Origin: Spirosomataceae bacterium TFI 002
Lineage (GTDB): Bacteria; Bacteroidota; Bacteroidia; Cytophagales; Spirosomataceae
Length of the DNA stretch: 64,000 nucleotides
Direction of reading: 5' to 3'
NCBI GenBank assembly: GCA_900230115.1
Contig: LT907983.1
Span: 1,550,001 to 1,614,000 of the forward strand
The position numbers were made by a program, and so were the translations under genes. The first letter of the stretch is position 1. The number at the start of each line of letters is the position of its first letter. The notes under the pieces are model-generated. The model did no database searches. It saw only the letters and a program-made list of their open reading frames with translations, and had not been told where the DNA came from. Below are positions 26,950 through 35,684 of this stretch, piece after piece.

Positions 26950-27895
26950 TTTCATTATCCAACAGCTCAGAATATTAATTAAAGATAAAGCAACTTGGAT
27001 TTTACTATACTTGGTTTCATTGTTCTTTGGACTTTTGGTAGGAGTTCCCTTCTATTTAACTGCAGAGACAATTGGTGGCAATAGTATGGAATTGGATCGT
27101 TTGGTTTCCAACTTCGATTTTAGTACTTTTTTCGATTTCACAAGAAAGGCTGGCAAGAGTTTTAGACCACAATACATGGCAACTGCCGCATTGGGCTTCA
27201 TGTATTTTTTGCTAAACATCTTTTTCGCAGGTGGAGTAGTAGACAGGGCTGAGCATTTGAAAGAGAAGTTTAGCTTTTCACGGTTTATGTCAAGTAGTGC
27301 AAGAACATTTCCTAGATACTTGGGTGCATATGTATTAATGCTGTTGGTTTCGATATGCATTTTTTTTGCAAGCGGGATCATCTATTTCGTTGCAACACTA
27401 TTAGCAGATAGCGGAAACGATAGATCACTCATTCTTTGGCTTAGTATTCCTACGATTATCTTGGTAGTAAGCCTTTCATTTATGCTGACGGTTCAAGACT
27501 ATACCAAGGTTTTACTTTATAAATACGAACACCTAGGCATTGGCACTGCATTTTCTAAGGCATTCGGCTTTGTTTTCAAGAATCCTAAAACTTTGCTCAA
27601 TCTTTGGATTTTAATTGCCTTCGCGATGATCCTTTTTGCAGTTTACTTAGGGCTTGATTACCTAATTGGCATGACTGGCATTGCTACCATTATTCTGTTC
27701 TTTATAATTCAGCAAGTAGTGAGCTTTATTAGAATTTTCCTCCGGTTTTCTCACCTTAGAGTAGCTGCACAATACTTACACCTCAAGCCTATCAATATTC
27801 CACCACCCAAGGTTATTGAGTTTTTGGACGAAATAGATGAAGACCTACAAAGTGATGAAGATATCGACCTTGAAGACGAAAAATTGGAAGACTAA
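26942..27895 (+). CDS. Multi-pass membrane protein with acidic tail
   Basis: A 317-residue protein with about six membrane segments: near residues 18-40, 80-98, 120-150, 160-182, 215-240 and 245-265. The C-terminal 30 residues are very acidic (DEIDEDLQSDEDIDLEDE) and presumably cytosolic. It looks like a Bacteroidota hypothetical membrane protein that is often near mazG; no enzymatic motif is visible. The start overlaps the end of the MazG-like gene, and DUF2480 follows 32 bases later. Confidence 0.75.
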   Translation: MISFIIQQLRILIKDKATWILLYLVSLFFGLLVGVPFYLTAETIGGNSMELDRLVSNFDFSTFFDFTRKAGKSFRPQYMATAALGFMYFLLNIFFAGGVVDRAEHLKEKFSFSRFMSSSARTFPRYLGAYVLMLLVSICIFFASGIIYFVATLLADSGNDRSLILWLSIPTIILVVSLSFMLTVQDYTKVLLYKYEHLGIGTAFSKAFGFVFKNPKTLLNLWILIAFAMILFAVYLGLDYLIGMTGIATIILFFIIQQVVSFIRIFLRFSHLRVAAQYLHLKPINIPPPKVIEFLDEIDEDLQSDEDIDLEDEKLED

Positions 27896-27927
27896 AACTT
27901 TCGATCAATCAATGGTGTTCTCTTTTT

Positions 27928-28443
27928 ATGGAAGAAACAATTGTAAATAGAGTAACGAATAGTGGGTTAATCACTTTCGACCTTGAAGACTTATACCAAA
28001 AAGGTGATCGAGTTTTCTATGACCTCAAAGACAATTTGTTCATGGAAATGATCTTAAAAGAAAAAGACTTTAGGGCATTTCTAAAAGATAACGATTGGTC
28101 TGCCTATAAAGACAAACATGTAGCTATTGGCTGCTCTGTTGATGCAATTATTCCTACTTGGGCATATATGCTCCTTGCCCTCAAACTTGAAGAATTTGCT
28201 ACTACGGTTAACTTTGGAGACCTAAAAGCACTCGAAATCAAGCTTTTCCAAAATCAGCTGTCAAAAATTGACTACTCGCAATATCAAGATGCACGTATTG
28301 TGATCAAAGGATGTAGTAAAGTAGATGTACCAACAGAAATATATGTAGAAGCGTCTAACTTATTAAAACCTTTAGCTAAAAGTCTAATGTTTGGTGAACC
28401 ATGTAGCACCGTACCACTTTACAAAAAGCCAAGAGAAATATGA
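27928..28443 (+). CDS. DUF2480 family protein
   Basis: A 171-residue soluble protein that matches DUF2480, a family restricted to Bacteroidota. Characteristic features are NRVTNSGLITFDLEDLY, the strand VAIGCSVDAIIPTWAYML, the second cysteine motif VIKGCSKVDVPTEIYVE and the final FGEPCSTVPLYKK. The three conserved cysteines could bind a metal or be redox-active, but no function has been established that I know of. It is the last gene of the run that starts with the lipoprotein upstream, followed by a distinct promoter box for the copper operon. Confidence 0.88.
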   Translation: MEETIVNRVTNSGLITFDLEDLYQKGDRVFYDLKDNLFMEMILKEKDFRAFLKDNDWSAYKDKHVAIGCSVDAIIPTWAYMLLALKLEEFATTVNFGDLKALEIKLFQNQLSKIDYSQYQDARIVIKGCSKVDVPTEIYVEASNLLKPLAKSLMFGEPCSTVPLYKKPREI

Positions 28444-28475
28444 CTAAGCACATGTTTTCTATCAAGAAGACATCT

Positions 28476-28483
28476 TACCTTTG
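28476..28483 (+). promoter_or_regulatory. Candidate -7 box TACCTTTG of the copper operon
   Basis: Exact TAnnTTTG match ending nine bases before the ATG of the Cys-motif protein. The -33 region is T-rich but has no TTG at the ideal distance. Confidence 0.45.
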
Positions 28484-28492
28484 TATCTAATA

Positions 28493-28885
28493 ATGACATT
28501 TCTGAAACAAATATCAGTTTTACTCGTAGTGACTTTGCTTTTTGCAAAGACATTGCTCGTACCTGCATTGTTTCTTAACTATGAACTAAGGAAAAGCTAC
28601 ATCATCCAGAATTTTTGTGAAAACAAAAATCGCCCAGAACTTCATTGCGATGGTATGTGCTACTTAGCCAAACAAATAAAAGCCACAGAACAAGAAGATG
28701 AACGCCAAGCAACGAATACTTTCCTTGCAAAGGTTTATCAAGTAGAACACATAGAGAGCTCACTAAATCTTAGCCTTTCCACTTCGTTCTACACTTATTT
28801 CATAGAATGCGATCAAATTAACCGACTTCTCAATTTGAAAAGTAGAAACTTTTCAAATCCTGTTTTTCAACCTCCACGAGCATAA
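28493..28885 (+). CDS. Small membrane-anchored protein with a Cys motif, possibly metal-binding
   Basis: A 130-residue protein. The ATG giving MTFLKQISVLLVVTLLFAKT is used, because the upstream TTG lies inside the promoter box. One N-terminal membrane segment (about 5-28) is followed by a soluble part with FCENKNRPELHCDGMCYLAK (C42, C52, C56 with His51). This C-x9-C-x3-C stretch recurs in Bacteroidota small proteins near metal-uptake genes and could bind copper or another soft metal. It precedes MbnP and di-haem genes on the same strand with no obvious terminator. The metal is inferred from context. Confidence 0.7.
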   Translation: MTFLKQISVLLVVTLLFAKTLLVPALFLNYELRKSYIIQNFCENKNRPELHCDGMCYLAKQIKATEQEDERQATNTFLAKVYQVEHIESSLNLSLSTSFYTYFIECDQINRLLNLKSRNFSNPVFQPPRA

Positions 28886-29049
28886 CTCTTTTCTTTCGTA
28901 GGAATGCTATTGCTGCAAGATCAATTGTTCTTGAGCTAAAATTCCTGCCCATTCCTGAATAGTCTTTCGGCTATTCAAATCACCTATATTTTAAATTCCA
29001 AACACCTCCCATTCAGATGGAAGAGGTATTGCTCAATACGTTTATACAA

Positions 29050-29847
29050 ATGAAAAATCTTATTAAAAAATATACACTTCTTGCTTTTGTTTTCGCTGCT
29101 ATAGTTTCTTGTGAAAAGACCGATGTAATTGGCCCAGATGAAAAAGGAACACTAGTTTTAGAATTTGACAACAGAGTTGACATGGATGAAATCAAACTCA
29201 ATAGTACGGTATACACTAACCAAGACACCAAGGAGTCGTTTACCATTTCTACACTTAATTACTTCATTTCAAACATTACACTTACGAAAGCAAACGGAGA
29301 AACTGTCCCTATCGACGATCAGTATTTTTTGGTTCGTGAAGCTGATCAAGCATCTCAAAAAATAAGCTTAACTGACATTCAAGCTGCAGATTATACAAAA
29401 GTTAGCTTTACAATAGGAGTTGATAGCCTGAAAAGTATTTCGGAAGTAGGTGCTCGAAAAGGTGTGTTAGATCCAGCTAGTTATGGAGATGACAATATGT
29501 ATTGGTCATGGAACATGGGTTATATTTTCTTCAAAATAGAAGGAAAATCATCTGTTGTTACCAACAATGCAGAAAACAAGTTTGAGTATCATATTGGAGG
29601 ATTTGGTGGTAAGGATGCTGTCACTCCTAACAACTTAAAAACGATAAGCTTAGATCTTCAAACTCAAGCTAAAGTTAGACAAAGTGATGAATCTACAGTC
29701 CATGTAATATTTGACGTAAACAAAGTTTTCACTGGATCAAAACAAATCACACTAACTAGCAATCCTCAAATTCATAGCCCAAAGGTTGCTATTGACGTGG
29801 CTAACAATTATGTCAATGGATTTTTTGTAGATCACGTACACAATTAA
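29050..29847 (+). CDS. MbnP-like copper-binding lipoprotein
   Basis: A 265-residue lipoprotein (lipobox AIVSC, cysteine 21). The ATG at MKNLIKKYTLL is preferred over one 11 codons earlier because it starts the signal peptide. It follows the MbnP family pattern: GTLVLEFDNRVD, TLNYFISNITLTKANG, VSFTIGVDSLKS, MYWSWNMGYIFFKIEG and a His-rich end (VDHVHN). In methanotrophs MbnP binds copper after its di-haem partner MbnH oxidises a tryptophan to kynurenine. Here the only tryptophans are W152 and W154, both in the conserved MYWSW block. The di-haem partner starts five bases downstream. Confidence 0.85.
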   Translation: MKNLIKKYTLLAFVFAAIVSCEKTDVIGPDEKGTLVLEFDNRVDMDEIKLNSTVYTNQDTKESFTISTLNYFISNITLTKANGETVPIDDQYFLVREADQASQKISLTDIQAADYTKVSFTIGVDSLKSISEVGARKGVLDPASYGDDNMYWSWNMGYIFFKIEGKSSVVTNNAENKFEYHIGGFGGKDAVTPNNLKTISLDLQTQAKVRQSDESTVHVIFDVNKVFTGSKQITLTSNPQIHSPKVAIDVANNYVNGFFVDHVHN

Positions 29848-29852
29848 TAAAA

Positions 29853-30902
29853 ATGAAACCTGTGTTTCTTTTAATACTATTGATGTATCTGTCAGGCTGC
29901 TCAGGTCTGACAGATACTACTGATCTTGAGCCTGAGGCAGAAAAAGAGTTGTTTTACCAACCAGAAAACTTCCCCGAAGTAGTTTACAACATCCAAGAAA
30001 AACCAGTTACTAAAGACGGGTTTGAACTGGGGCGAAAACTATTTTATGATGGTAAGCTATCACGAGATGGAACGATTAGCTGTGCAGAGTGTCACAGCCA
30101 ATCATACGCTTTCACACATCATGGTCATATGCTTAGTCATGGGATTGATGACAGAGTGGGTACGCGAAATGCCCCTGCCATTCAAAATATGGCATTTATG
30201 AAAAGCTTTTTTTGGGATGGTGGAGTTTTTGATTTAGACCTATTCTCTATTGCTCCCATTATCAATCCTTTAGAAATGGATGAAGAATTAGGTTCTGTTT
30301 TGTCCAAAATAAAAGCTGATAAAGAATACAAAAAGCTCTTTAAAGCAGCTTACGGAGATGAAGAAGTTAATACGGAGCGTTTCTTACTTGCATTATCTCA
30401 ATTCATGAACTCTCTTGTCTCTGCCAATAGTAAATATGACAAATATGTAAGAAATGAAGCTGGTGGAGAAATGACAAGTGATGAGCTAGCTGGTCTTCGA
30501 CTATTTGAACAAAAATGTGCTTCGTGTCATAGCGGAAGTCTTTTTACTGATCAGAGCTTTAGAAACAATGGGTTAATAATTTACCCTAGAGATACACCCG
30601 ATCCTGGTAGATTCTTAATAACCGAGAACGAAAATGATCGTAACAAATTCAAAGTACCTAGTCTGCGAAACATTGCTCACACTGCCCCATATATGCATGA
30701 CGGTAGGTTTGGCTCACTGAATTCGGTGATGAATCACTATAGCGAAGGAGTTAGTAATACTTCTAACCTTGACCCTATATTAAATCAAGGAGGTAAGCTT
30801 GGAATTGAGCTTAATACTGACGAAAAACAAAAGATAATTGCCTTTTTAAATACACTTAGTGATCCCGATTTTCTAAGCGATCCTAGATTTGCTGCACCTT
30901 AA
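29853..30902 (+). CDS. MbnH/MauG-like di-haem cytochrome c peroxidase family lipoprotein
   Basis: A 349-residue di-haem protein with lipobox YLSGC (cysteine 16). Two haem c sites are visible: CAECH (77-81) and CASCH (222-226). Other family features are GKLSRDGTISCAECH, DDRVGTRNAPAI, FWDGG, INPLEM and the C-terminal PYMHDGRFGSL. Such proteins use peroxide to oxidise substrates or, as MauG and MbnH, to modify residues in a partner protein. Its position right after an MbnP-like gene makes MbnH-type tryptophan oxidation the most likely role, in the periplasm or at the membrane surface. A general peroxidase cannot be excluded. Confidence 0.9.
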   Translation: MKPVFLLILLMYLSGCSGLTDTTDLEPEAEKELFYQPENFPEVVYNIQEKPVTKDGFELGRKLFYDGKLSRDGTISCAECHSQSYAFTHHGHMLSHGIDDRVGTRNAPAIQNMAFMKSFFWDGGVFDLDLFSIAPIINPLEMDEELGSVLSKIKADKEYKKLFKAAYGDEEVNTERFLLALSQFMNSLVSANSKYDKYVRNEAGGEMTSDELAGLRLFEQKCASCHSGSLFTDQSFRNNGLIIYPRDTPDPGRFLITENENDRNKFKVPSLRNIAHTAPYMHDGRFGSLNSVMNHYSEGVSNTSNLDPILNQGGKLGIELNTDEKQKIIAFLNTLSDPDFLSDPRFAAP

Positions 30903-30904
30903 TT

Positions 30905-31816
30905 ATGAGATACATATTCGTTCTTTTTATACTATTATTTTCGAGCATTGATTCCAAGGCATGCGATATTTGTGGATGTGGCAATGGTGGTTCATTCTTT
31001 GGCATATTACCAAATTCCCACGTTCGTCTTTTGGGGCTTAAATACAAATACAAAAGCTTCAATTCTCATTTGGGAAGTAAAACATTGAGTGCTCAGGAAG
31101 ATTTTCAATCTGTAGAACTGTGGGGTAGAGCATATCCATTTAAAAATACTCAAGTCTTATACTTTGTACCTTACAACTTTAACTCGCAAACAAGGCTGGG
31201 CGACAATAAATCAAGTAGTATCAACGGCCTAGGTGATGCCACGGTTTTGGTCCAATACAATTTGCTCAATACTTTTATGGATACCACAAGAATAAGAACT
31301 TGGGAGCATAATTTACTGGTAGGAACTGGATTAAAAGCCCCTGTTGGGAAATTTGATTATGATCAAAACAGCTTGGAAGAAGTTGCCAATCCCAATTTTC
31401 AGTTAGGAACAGGAAGCTGGGACATACCACTAAATATCACTTATACCATAAAGCACAAAAACAATGGTATCAATGTAAATAGTACTTACAAGATCAATGG
31501 TAAAAATAACAATGACTACAAATTTGCCAATAGAATCAATACATCTATAAGTGCATTTAAAACCCTTGCTTTAGGTTCTTATACCCTTTTGCCCATGTTA
31601 GGCGTTTACGGTGAATATGCAGGTCAAGATCGCCAAAGTGGCATAGCTAATGGTTTTACAGGAGGAGGATTTGTAGCCGCAAATGCAGGTTTAGATATTT
31701 ATCTAAATAAATACACACTTGGTATTAACACTCAACTCCCAATTGCACAGAACTTGGTAAACGGTGAATTGTCGTTTAAAAAATCTTTTAATTTTCAGTT
31801 GACAAGGATGTTCTAG
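30905..31816 (+). CDS. Outer membrane barrel-like protein with N-terminal CDICGCG motif
   Basis: A 303-residue exported protein, two bases after the di-haem gene. The signal peptide (1-19) ends right before CDICGCGNGGSFFGILP, with cysteines 20, 23 and 25. The rest looks like a transporter-type barrel (LLGLKYKYKSFNSHLG, GLGDATVLVQYNLL, LLVGTGLKAPVGKFDYD) ending in FNFQLTRMF with a terminal phenylalanine. Proteins with this Cys cluster sit next to MbnP genes in other Bacteroidota as I recall. A role as the copper-accepting or outer membrane part of the system is inference. Confidence 0.8.
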   Translation: MRYIFVLFILLFSSIDSKACDICGCGNGGSFFGILPNSHVRLLGLKYKYKSFNSHLGSKTLSAQEDFQSVELWGRAYPFKNTQVLYFVPYNFNSQTRLGDNKSSSINGLGDATVLVQYNLLNTFMDTTRIRTWEHNLLVGTGLKAPVGKFDYDQNSLEEVANPNFQLGTGSWDIPLNITYTIKHKNNGINVNSTYKINGKNNNDYKFANRINTSISAFKTLALGSYTLLPMLGVYGEYAGQDRQSGIANGFTGGGFVAANAGLDIYLNKYTLGINTQLPIAQNLVNGELSFKKSFNFQLTRMF

Positions 31817-31826
31817 TAGCAAGGCT

Positions 31827-31834
31827 TATTTTTG
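31827..31834 (+). promoter_or_regulatory. Candidate -7 box TATTTTTG ahead of folA
   Basis: Exact TAnnTTTG match ending seven bases before the folA ATG. A TTG lies 25 bases further upstream, somewhat too far. If used, the transcript would be leaderless or nearly so. Confidence 0.45.
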
Positions 31835-31841
31835 TATAACT

Positions 31842-32345
31842 ATGAGCATTTCTTTAATCATCGCAGTTGCGAAAAACAACGTAATAGGAAAAGACAACCA
31901 ATTGATATGGCGTTTGTCGGAAGATTTAAAAAACTTCAAAAGACTGACAAGCGGACATAGCATAGTCATGGGTAGAAAAACCTACGACTCCATTGGAAGA
32001 CCACTTCCCAATCGACATAATATTGTTATTACTCGCAGCAAAGAGCTTTTTTATGATGGTTGCTTGATGGCCTACGGCCTGCAAGAGGCTATTGATATCG
32101 CAAAGCAACTTGATGGCAATGAAGAAATATTCATCATAGGAGGTGCCAATATATATACTCAGGCACTCCCAATGGTAAGTAAAGTTTACCTCACACTTGT
32201 AGATGCTGAACCAGAAGGTGATGCTTTTTTTGACCTCAGGCTATTCGATAATTTCCAAAAAATAGAAAGTACTTTTTTCAAGAAAGATGAAAAGAATGAG
32301 TTCGATTTTGAAATAGCCACCCTCGTAAGAAAAGTACAACCTTAA
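31842..32345 (+). CDS. folA: Dihydrofolate reductase
   Basis: A 167-residue DHFR that reduces dihydrofolate to tetrahydrofolate with NADPH. Recognisable are SLIIAVAKNNVIGKDNQLIW, the substrate-binding LSEDLKNFKRLTSGH, the NADPH-binding VMGRKTYDSIGRPLPNRHN and IFIIGGANIY. The length is normal. The acidic residue following the N-terminal W-x-L is as in other bacterial enzymes (SEDLK). It stands 25 bases after the copper barrel gene but has its own promoter box. Confidence 0.97.
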   Translation: MSISLIIAVAKNNVIGKDNQLIWRLSEDLKNFKRLTSGHSIVMGRKTYDSIGRPLPNRHNIVITRSKELFYDGCLMAYGLQEAIDIAKQLDGNEEIFIIGGANIYTQALPMVSKVYLTLVDAEPEGDAFFDLRLFDNFQKIESTFFKKDEKNEFDFEIATLVRKVQP

Positions 32346-32480
32346 AATTTATATTTTCAAGGAAACTCTGTGGATAATTAAATTTGTCCAATAAGCTTAC
32401 TGTGCTTAAATTGTGGATTCATCAATTTTAAAAAGTGGCGAAAAAATGAATTCGCATACTTCTCAAATTAGTATTTCATA

Positions 32481-35420
32481 ATGACGGTTTCACCCAACGA
32501 ACCATTCGAAATTATTTACTCATTATTCGAGCATCAGCACCTTGGGTATCTATTTGAATCGTTTATAGTACAACTCAGTCCCAAAGGAGACCTCACCTAT
32601 CAGTACCAAAATGTTTCTCACAAAAACATCATGGAGTTTGCTTCGGGTGTAGATGAAATTGATGTTGAATTGGTGAAACAAATGGATCAAATTCAGCAAG
32701 ATGCAATCTTGAGAAAGTTTAATCCCAAAGGGCTTAAAGCATTTGATTTTTTTAGCAAAACCTTTGGTTCCGAAAAAGGTGATTTCAAAACTAGAGCCGC
32801 CATTGAAGAACACCTAGACAAGTATAGAGCTAGAATTCTTGCAAATATTCTCACCAAAAGGTTGTTTACCATGACCAACGATGGTATTCCAATTGGTACT
32901 GAAATTAGAATTCAAAAAGAAAAAACAAAAGTATACTTTCACTTTGACCGCCAAGCAGACAAAACCCTCTATTACCCTATAGTAAAATGTGGTGAAAACA
33001 GAGTGAAAATTCAGTTTACAAACACTACAATATTAAACGAAAAACCTGCATTTCTGCTAAGCCAAGGGCAACTTCACCACTTTGAAGATTATGTAGATGC
33101 AAAAAAGCTAAAACCTTTTTTGGACAAAAGTAATATTGTCATTGATCGCAAAATTGAAAGTACATACTTCCGAAAATTCGTAGGCCCATTGATCGCACAA
33201 TTCAATGTTTTTGCGAAAGGATTTGAGATTAGAAAAGAGCATCTCACAAGTAAGCCACAACTCACACTTACAGAGATTGCCCATAAAAATGTGCGAGAAC
33301 TCACGCTTTTCGATGGTGATACAACAGATGTGGAGGAAGAAGGCACAGATGGGAAAATTACGTTTGACCTTCATTTCAACTATGGTAAGTACGAATTTCG
33401 CTATGACAGCATGGCGGCATTTGCCTATGTGGATGTAGAGCAAGATGGTGATGATTGGATTTTTCATAAGGTGCAACGCAACTTGCCACATGAGAAGGAT
33501 ATTGTTTCATTCTTGGTCGAAAGGGGCTTGAAAATTAGTGGAGGGCGTAAAACCCTTCCTAAAAATGAAGCATTTTCGTGGATACAACAAAATGCAGCCA
33601 TACTTGAAGAAAAAGGTATAGCAATCAAGCAAAAAGAAGATAGTGAAAATGAATATTTCCTTGGTGTATCTAGTATTGAAGTCAATATTGTAGAAAATAG
33701 AGACTGGTTTGATATTAAAACAAAAGTAAGGTTTGGTGATTTTGAAATTGCCTTCGTTACGCTCCGTGAGTTAGTATTGAGCAATAGAAGAGAATTTAGA
33801 TTGCCAAACGGTCAAATTGCTGTCATTCCAGAAGAATGGTTCTTGAGGTATCATGAGCTTTTTACCCTAAGTAACGTGAATGACGATGACGAGCTTGTAC
33901 TAGGCAAACACCACATGGTATTGGTGCAAAACCTAGAAGAAGACGGACTCGCAAGTACGGTTATAGGAAGAAAACTTGCCAACCTGCAGCGATTTGAAGA
34001 AATAGAAGAAATAGAAATGCCTAAAGCTTTTAAAGGGACGCTACGACCTTACCAGAAAGCAGGGTATAATTGGCTTCATTTCTTGCGAAACTTCAACTTA
34101 GGAGGTTGCCTTGCCGATGATATGGGTTTGGGTAAAACGGTAACTACACTTGCGTTTTTACAATCCATTAAAGAAACAAATGACAAGCACCCTACCCTAT
34201 TGATCATGCCTACTTCGCTGATTTATAATTGGCAAAAAGAAGCAGAGAAGTTCACTCCTAAACTTAAAGTTCTCATTCACTCGGGTAGCAATAGAGAGAA
34301 AAACACGAACCATTTCCAAGATTATGACTTGGTGCTAAGTTCTTACGGAGTAATACGAATAGACATCGATATCATTAAGAACTTCCGATTCGACTATATA
34401 ATTCTTGACGAGTCTCAGGCCATTAAAAACCCGTCTTCCAACATCTCACAAGCTGTGCGAATGTTGAACTCGATCAATCGTCTTATACTTACTGGAACAC
34501 CTCTAGAAAACTCGACGATGGATTTATGGAGTCAGTTGACTTTTGTGAATCCTGGCTTGTTAGGTTCTCAGCGATATTTCAAAGAGAAATTCCAAATACC
34601 GATAGAAAAACAACGGAATGTAGAAGCTACTCAAAAGCTGAACGCTAGGGTGAAGCCATTTATGCTCCGTCGCCATAAATCCCAAGTTGCCACAGAACTT
34701 CCAGAGAAAATAGAGGCTGTTCAATACTGCGACATGAGCGATGAGCAGGAAAAAATGTACGAAGAGACAAAAGCTCATTATAGAAATAAGATACTAGAAC
34801 ACATAGAGCAAAAAGGGCTAAAGCACTCTCATTTAATGGTACTGCAAGGTTTGATGAAACTGCGTCAAATAGCTAACAATCCGCTCATGATCGATGAAGA
34901 TTTCGATGGGGAATCCGGCAAAGACTCAGATGTTATTCACAAGATGAACAACATAATAGAAAGTGGTTCCAAAGTACTTATTTTTAGTCAGTTCGTAAAG
35001 CATTTGGCGATATTGAAAGGTTACCTCGACCTTCACGAAATTCCTTATTCATATCTAGATGGCAGTACCAAAGACCGTGAAAAGCAAGTCAATAACTTCC
35101 AAGATGATCCAGAAATAAAGGTATTCTTAATTTCTCTCAAAGCTGGTGGCGTTGGACTCAACCTTACGGCTGCTGAATATGTATTCTTACTTGACCCTTG
35201 GTGGAATCCTGCCATAGAAGCACAAGCAGTAGACCGAGCACACAGAATAGGTCAAAAGAAAACAGTTTTCACCTACAAGTTCATTTCAAGAAACACAGTT
35301 GAGGAGAAAATCCTTTCGCTCCAAAAAGTTAAAAGGAGACTCTTCGACGATCTTGTTACTACAGAGGAAACCTTCATGAAATCACTGGAGCAAAAGGACT
35401 TGTTGGCTTTGTTGGATTAA
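32481..35420 (+). CDS. SNF2-family ATP-dependent helicase/translocase
   Basis: A 979-residue Swi2/Snf2 DNA translocase. The N-terminal half (about 1-500) is a poorly conserved SNF2-associated region of the type found in bacterial proteins. The ATPase core starts with RPYQKAGYNWLHFL, motif I DDMGLGKT (about 541-549), motif II DESQ, TGTPLENSTMDLW, and ends with the helicase C part GGVGLNLTAAEYVFLLDP, WWNP and RAHRIGQ. No methylase or nuclease partner is adjacent, so it is more likely a housekeeping transcription or repair factor of the RapA/HepA kind than part of a defence system. Confidence 0.93.
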   Translation: MTVSPNEPFEIIYSLFEHQHLGYLFESFIVQLSPKGDLTYQYQNVSHKNIMEFASGVDEIDVELVKQMDQIQQDAILRKFNPKGLKAFDFFSKTFGSEKGDFKTRAAIEEHLDKYRARILANILTKRLFTMTNDGIPIGTEIRIQKEKTKVYFHFDRQADKTLYYPIVKCGENRVKIQFTNTTILNEKPAFLLSQGQLHHFEDYVDAKKLKPFLDKSNIVIDRKIESTYFRKFVGPLIAQFNVFAKGFEIRKEHLTSKPQLTLTEIAHKNVRELTLFDGDTTDVEEEGTDGKITFDLHFNYGKYEFRYDSMAAFAYVDVEQDGDDWIFHKVQRNLPHEKDIVSFLVERGLKISGGRKTLPKNEAFSWIQQNAAILEEKGIAIKQKEDSENEYFLGVSSIEVNIVENRDWFDIKTKVRFGDFEIAFVTLRELVLSNRREFRLPNGQIAVIPEEWFLRYHELFTLSNVNDDDELVLGKHHMVLVQNLEEDGLASTVIGRKLANLQRFEEIEEIEMPKAFKGTLRPYQKAGYNWLHFLRNFNLGGCLADDMGLGKTVTTLAFLQSIKETNDKHPTLLIMPTSLIYNWQKEAEKFTPKLKVLIHSGSNREKNTNHFQDYDLVLSSYGVIRIDIDIIKNFRFDYIILDESQAIKNPSSNISQAVRMLNSINRLILTGTPLENSTMDLWSQLTFVNPGLLGSQRYFKEKFQIPIEKQRNVEATQKLNARVKPFMLRRHKSQVATELPEKIEAVQYCDMSDEQEKMYEETKAHYRNKILEHIEQKGLKHSHLMVLQGLMKLRQIANNPLMIDEDFDGESGKDSDVIHKMNNIIESGSKVLIFSQFVKHLAILKGYLDLHEIPYSYLDGSTKDREKQVNNFQDDPEIKVFLISLKAGGVGLNLTAAEYVFLLDPWWNPAIEAQAVDRAHRIGQKKTVFTYKFISRNTVEEKILSLQKVKRRLFDDLVTTEETFMKSLEQKDLLALLD

Positions 35421-35457
35421 AGTGGAATGAAAGGTTTTAACTCCCCATTAAAAGGTA

Positions 35458-35576
35458 GTCCGACCAACAGTCGGACCTGTGTTAAACCGAGTGAACGATT
35501 AGTTACCGTTTAATAGCTCGGTCAAAGACTTAGAGATAGACTAGCGAAGGCGAAGCCGTCGAAGAGCCTTTTTTTC
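35458..35576 (+). terminator. Structured 3' region and terminator of the helicase gene
   Basis: Three hairpins in succession: GTCCGAC/GTCGGAC (35458, 35470), ACCGAG/CTCGGT with inner AACG/CGTT (35486-35522), and AAGGC/GCCTT (35547-35570) followed by five more T. The last resembles a terminator; the first two could be a processed 3' UTR structure. Confidence 0.4.
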
Positions 35577-35684
35577 TTGGATTAGGTGTCAATTCTCCTT
35601 CCTTTCTGAATTCGTTATTCATAATTGGATTTTTTTGAATGAACATAACGAAACTACTATTCTTAAGCAAAAACACCGCAGGAA

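Noticed and set aside
28956-28977. Hairpin TGAATAG/CTATTCA between the Cys-motif gene and the MbnP-like gene
   Set aside because: No T tract follows, so it is not a terminator. It could be a processing site but nothing else supports it.
32481-35420. SNF2 helicase as part of a DISARM- or Dnd-like defence system
   Set aside because: No methylase, nuclease or phospholipase-D gene lies next to it, and the neighbours are folA and a Tat epimerase.
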